64,000 nt of DNA. Source: Sorex araneus. Lineage: Eukaryota; Chordata; Mammalia; Eulipotyphla; Soricidae. The notes beneath the pieces are model-generated. The model ran no database searches and was not told the DNA's origin. It saw only the letters and a program-made list of their open reading frames with translations. Each line of letters opens with the position of its first letter. Position 1 is the stretch's first letter. This document shows, in pieces, positions 61,948-64,000 of the stretch. The DNA lies in NCBI RefSeq assembly GCF_027595985.1, contig NC_073306.1, positions 195,206,000 through 195,269,999 of the forward strand, written 5' to 3'. Made by a program: the position numbers and the translations under genes.

Positions 61948-62400
61948 GCCTGGGGAGATAGCGCGGCGGTCAGGTGTATGTGCCTTGCATGCCCAGTGGC
62001 CCAGGTTCGATCCCCTGTGCTGCATGGCCTACCATATACCCTAAGATACAGCCCTGGAGACCCCCAAGCACCATTGGGGTAACCCTGATACACCCCATCA
62101 CTGCTGGGCCAGAGCAGCATGCTGTCTCTGAGATGGAATACTGAACTTTCTGACCTGATTGGCCACATATCCCGGAAGTGGGCCCCACGTCCCCTTGAGC
62201 ATTACTTTAGGAGGCCCCCAAAAGGCAAGATTAGGGCTGGGGATGTAGCTAAGTGGTTGAGTGTGTGAAACTCTGGGTTCGTTTTGTTTTGGGGGATATA
62301 CCACAGACCTGACAGTGCCTAGGAGCTGCATCCCACACAGTGCTCTGGGACCGTGCAGTGCTGGTTCAGGCAAACACAGTGCCTGGCTGATGGATGAGGC
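61948..62400. mobile_element. Old plus-strand SINEs with a nested minus fragment
   Basis: 61948-62225 is a long diverged copy (GCCTGGGGAGATAGCGCGGC head, CAGGTTCGATCCCC B box). A second head starts at 62233 (GGGCTGGGGATGTAGCTAAG), interrupted by a minus-strand fragment (62284-62400). Confidence 0.6.
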
Positions 62401-62779
62401 ATCGAACACTGGCAGTTAGCAGCATTCCGAAGAAGAGAAAGAGCTATATACCTGCAGAGAAAGTGTGTTTCATTGTTCTGGTATTAAGTTGCTGGTAGTG
62501 GAAAGCATCCTGTAATACACTCGTTTCCTCTTAGATTGTGTTTTAGTTTTTCAAATTTTGGTTTGGGGCCAAACCTGGCAGTACTTAGTCTCTGCTCGTT
62601 GGGGCTAGAATTTAGGTCTCTGTCATGGTTGGCATAATCTAGGATGAGTTCTTTGAAAGTGAGTGTGCTAGTTTGATTTCTCACAGTTACTTATTGGGAT
62701 AAGAAAAAAGACCGTATATAAAGACAGGAGAAAGCAGTTGAACAAAACCATTTCAAAAGTGAATTGGAACCCGGATGAA
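62401..62779. other. DCK intron 1, mostly single-copy
   Basis: Weak SINE trace at 62,560-62,600; otherwise nothing recognised. Confidence 0.35.
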
Positions 62780-62970
62780 GCTGTAGGACGCCACAGTATC
62801 CAGCCCTTGCTCTGGGCTGACCAGGTTTGAATCCTGGCACCCAGGTGGTCTGCAGAGCCTGCTGAGGGATTGCTGAGCTCACTGCTGGGTGCCCCCCCAA
62901 ACAAAAACAAACAAAAATAAACTTGAACACCTGGCTTTGTACTCAGGAATCACTTCGGTGCTTGTGATTT
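62780..62970 (+). mobile_element. Degenerate SINE plus remnant
   Basis: CCAGGTTTGAATCCTGGCAC, GCTCACTGCTGGGTGCCC and a (CAAAA)n tail; then a short minus-strand SINE piece (TGTACTCAGGAATCACTTC). Confidence 0.55.
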
Positions 62971-62990
62971 TGTAAACAGAAAAGGGGAGA

Positions 62991-64000
62991 TGTAGGATGT
63001 TGGTTTGTCCTTTCTCCCTTGCCACAGGAGCTTAGCCTCTGTGCTTATCTGGAACTTCTGTGCTCTCTTCCCCAGCCAGTTAATCACCTTTCCCCCTAAT
63101 CAGACTCTGTTAACTTGTAAGGTCAGATCCTTCTAAGGACACTGAACTTGTAAGTTAATATTGCCTTTCCCCTCTCCTTATATTTTTGAATAGTTTACTT
63201 TAAAACATTGCCTTTTTGTGTAGACACAGGAAGACAGTTAATATTATGCTTTCATAACTTGGGAGCTAATTGACTCTACTTAAGCCTCAGGTGCCCTTAG
63301 TTCCTAGCACCCCAAAGCAGGGTCGACAAGGGACCAGGGCAAGCTGTGAGCTACCCTGGCATCGAAATGGGCCAGGCCAAAGTGCCACAATACTCAACTG
63401 TAAGTTAAGAGCATGGTCATGGACAAATGTTGTCATGATCCAAAACTAACGACAAGATTAGGACCCTGCTAGGGATAGGAAAGACTAATCTGGCCTGAGC
63501 ACTGTAGTCTGAGAGTGAGATGGCCCCAGGAGAGCAATCCTATAAGCTTAATGTATTTCTTACTGTGTCCATACAAAGTGATTAATATTATGAATGTTTA
63601 TATGTTTGTTGGACAAGGAGAGGAGAAACACACCCATGGGATTCCCGCTGATTGAGTATTTGTCCTAGCAGAAGCATTCCCCTGGGGAAGCACTTTACCC
63701 CTATTGATTGTGACCTCACCTATGTGTAAACCCCAACCCCTCTTCCTGTGGGATTTAACTAGGACTGTAAGAGTGCGCTGGGGGAGCAGAAGGAGAAGGA
63801 AGGGGGATCCAGAAAGAATGAAGTAGCATGGTGTAGGGAGGGGTAGGGGGAAGAATCAGAAGAGAATGGAGATGGGAATGAAATAAATTGCAGCAGACAC
63901 CAACTAGCCTGGCCCTCATTTTCTCCTTCATCCTCCTTTCCCCATTGACTTCCCCGGGGTGGGGGAAGCGGAGTGAGACAGCTGAATGCAGGCTGTGGAG
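62991..64000 (+). mobile_element. Putative ERV long terminal repeat, cut by window end
   Basis: A purine run (AGAAAAGGGGAGA, 62979-62991) is followed by TGTAGGATGTTGG, the layout of a polypurine tract and an LTR start. About 890 bp later is AATAAA (63882-63887), then a C/T-rich, GC-rich segment like R-U5. No SINE similarity occurs across this kilobase. It could be a solo LTR or a 3' LTR; the end and TSD lie outside. The family is not identified and no viral protein is encoded here. Confidence 0.5.

Noticed and set aside
60291-64000. DCK exon 2
   Set aside because: I looked for the second half of the P-loop and the following conserved exon and found no match; it must lie beyond the window.

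Overview
The window is nuclear DNA from a placental mammal, most likely a shrew (Soricidae, Sorex-like). It is saturated with one tRNA-derived SINE family whose head carries a pol III A box (TAGCACAGCGGG) and B box (GGTTCGATTCC). I recognise this as the shrew 'SOR'-type SINE. Genes are sparse, split by long introns and placed as in human 4q13.3: MOB1B followed by DCK, both on the + strand. The species assignment rests on SINE recognition without a database.

Layout. 1-12,700 is intergenic and repeat-rich: SINEs, a recent L1 nested in an older L1 (3.8-5.9 kb), an ancient MIR (about 3 kb) and an array of five same-strand SINEs (7.7-8.6 kb). 12,740-13,720 is the CpG-island promoter and first exon of MOB1B. 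All six coding exons of MOB1B lie between 13,264 and 50,849. They join without frameshift into a 216-residue protein with every zinc ligand and both regulatory threonines. The 3' UTR appears to run about 6 kb, to a poly(A) signal at 56,956. After about 3 kb of SINE-filled DNA, a second CpG island (59,640-60,700) holds the DCK promoter and first coding exon (60,200-60,290). The other DCK exons lie beyond the window. The last kilobase looks like an endogenous-retrovirus LTR cut by the window edge.

The two genes are functionally separate. MOB1B is a Hippo/NDR kinase co-activator; DCK is the rate-limiting deoxynucleoside salvage kinase. They are neighbours, not an operon.

The unusual content is in the mobile DNA. 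An 871-bp composite retroelement (23,800-24,670) has a 16-bp target-site duplication (TSD), two GC-rich 5' repeats, a NotI-like GC palindrome and an L1-type 3' end, but no ORFs. Up to three insertions seem to have hit one target around 23.8-25.1 kb. A 207-bp hAT-like MITE with an 8-bp TSD sits in or beside a shrew SINE (27,649-27,855). A second SINE body type ends in GACAGT repeats instead of poly(A). Two strong hairpins lie in the MOB1B 3' UTR. The MOB1B promoter has a perfect TCTCGCGAGA element. The predicted DCK N-terminus lacks Ser15 and its neighbouring serines.
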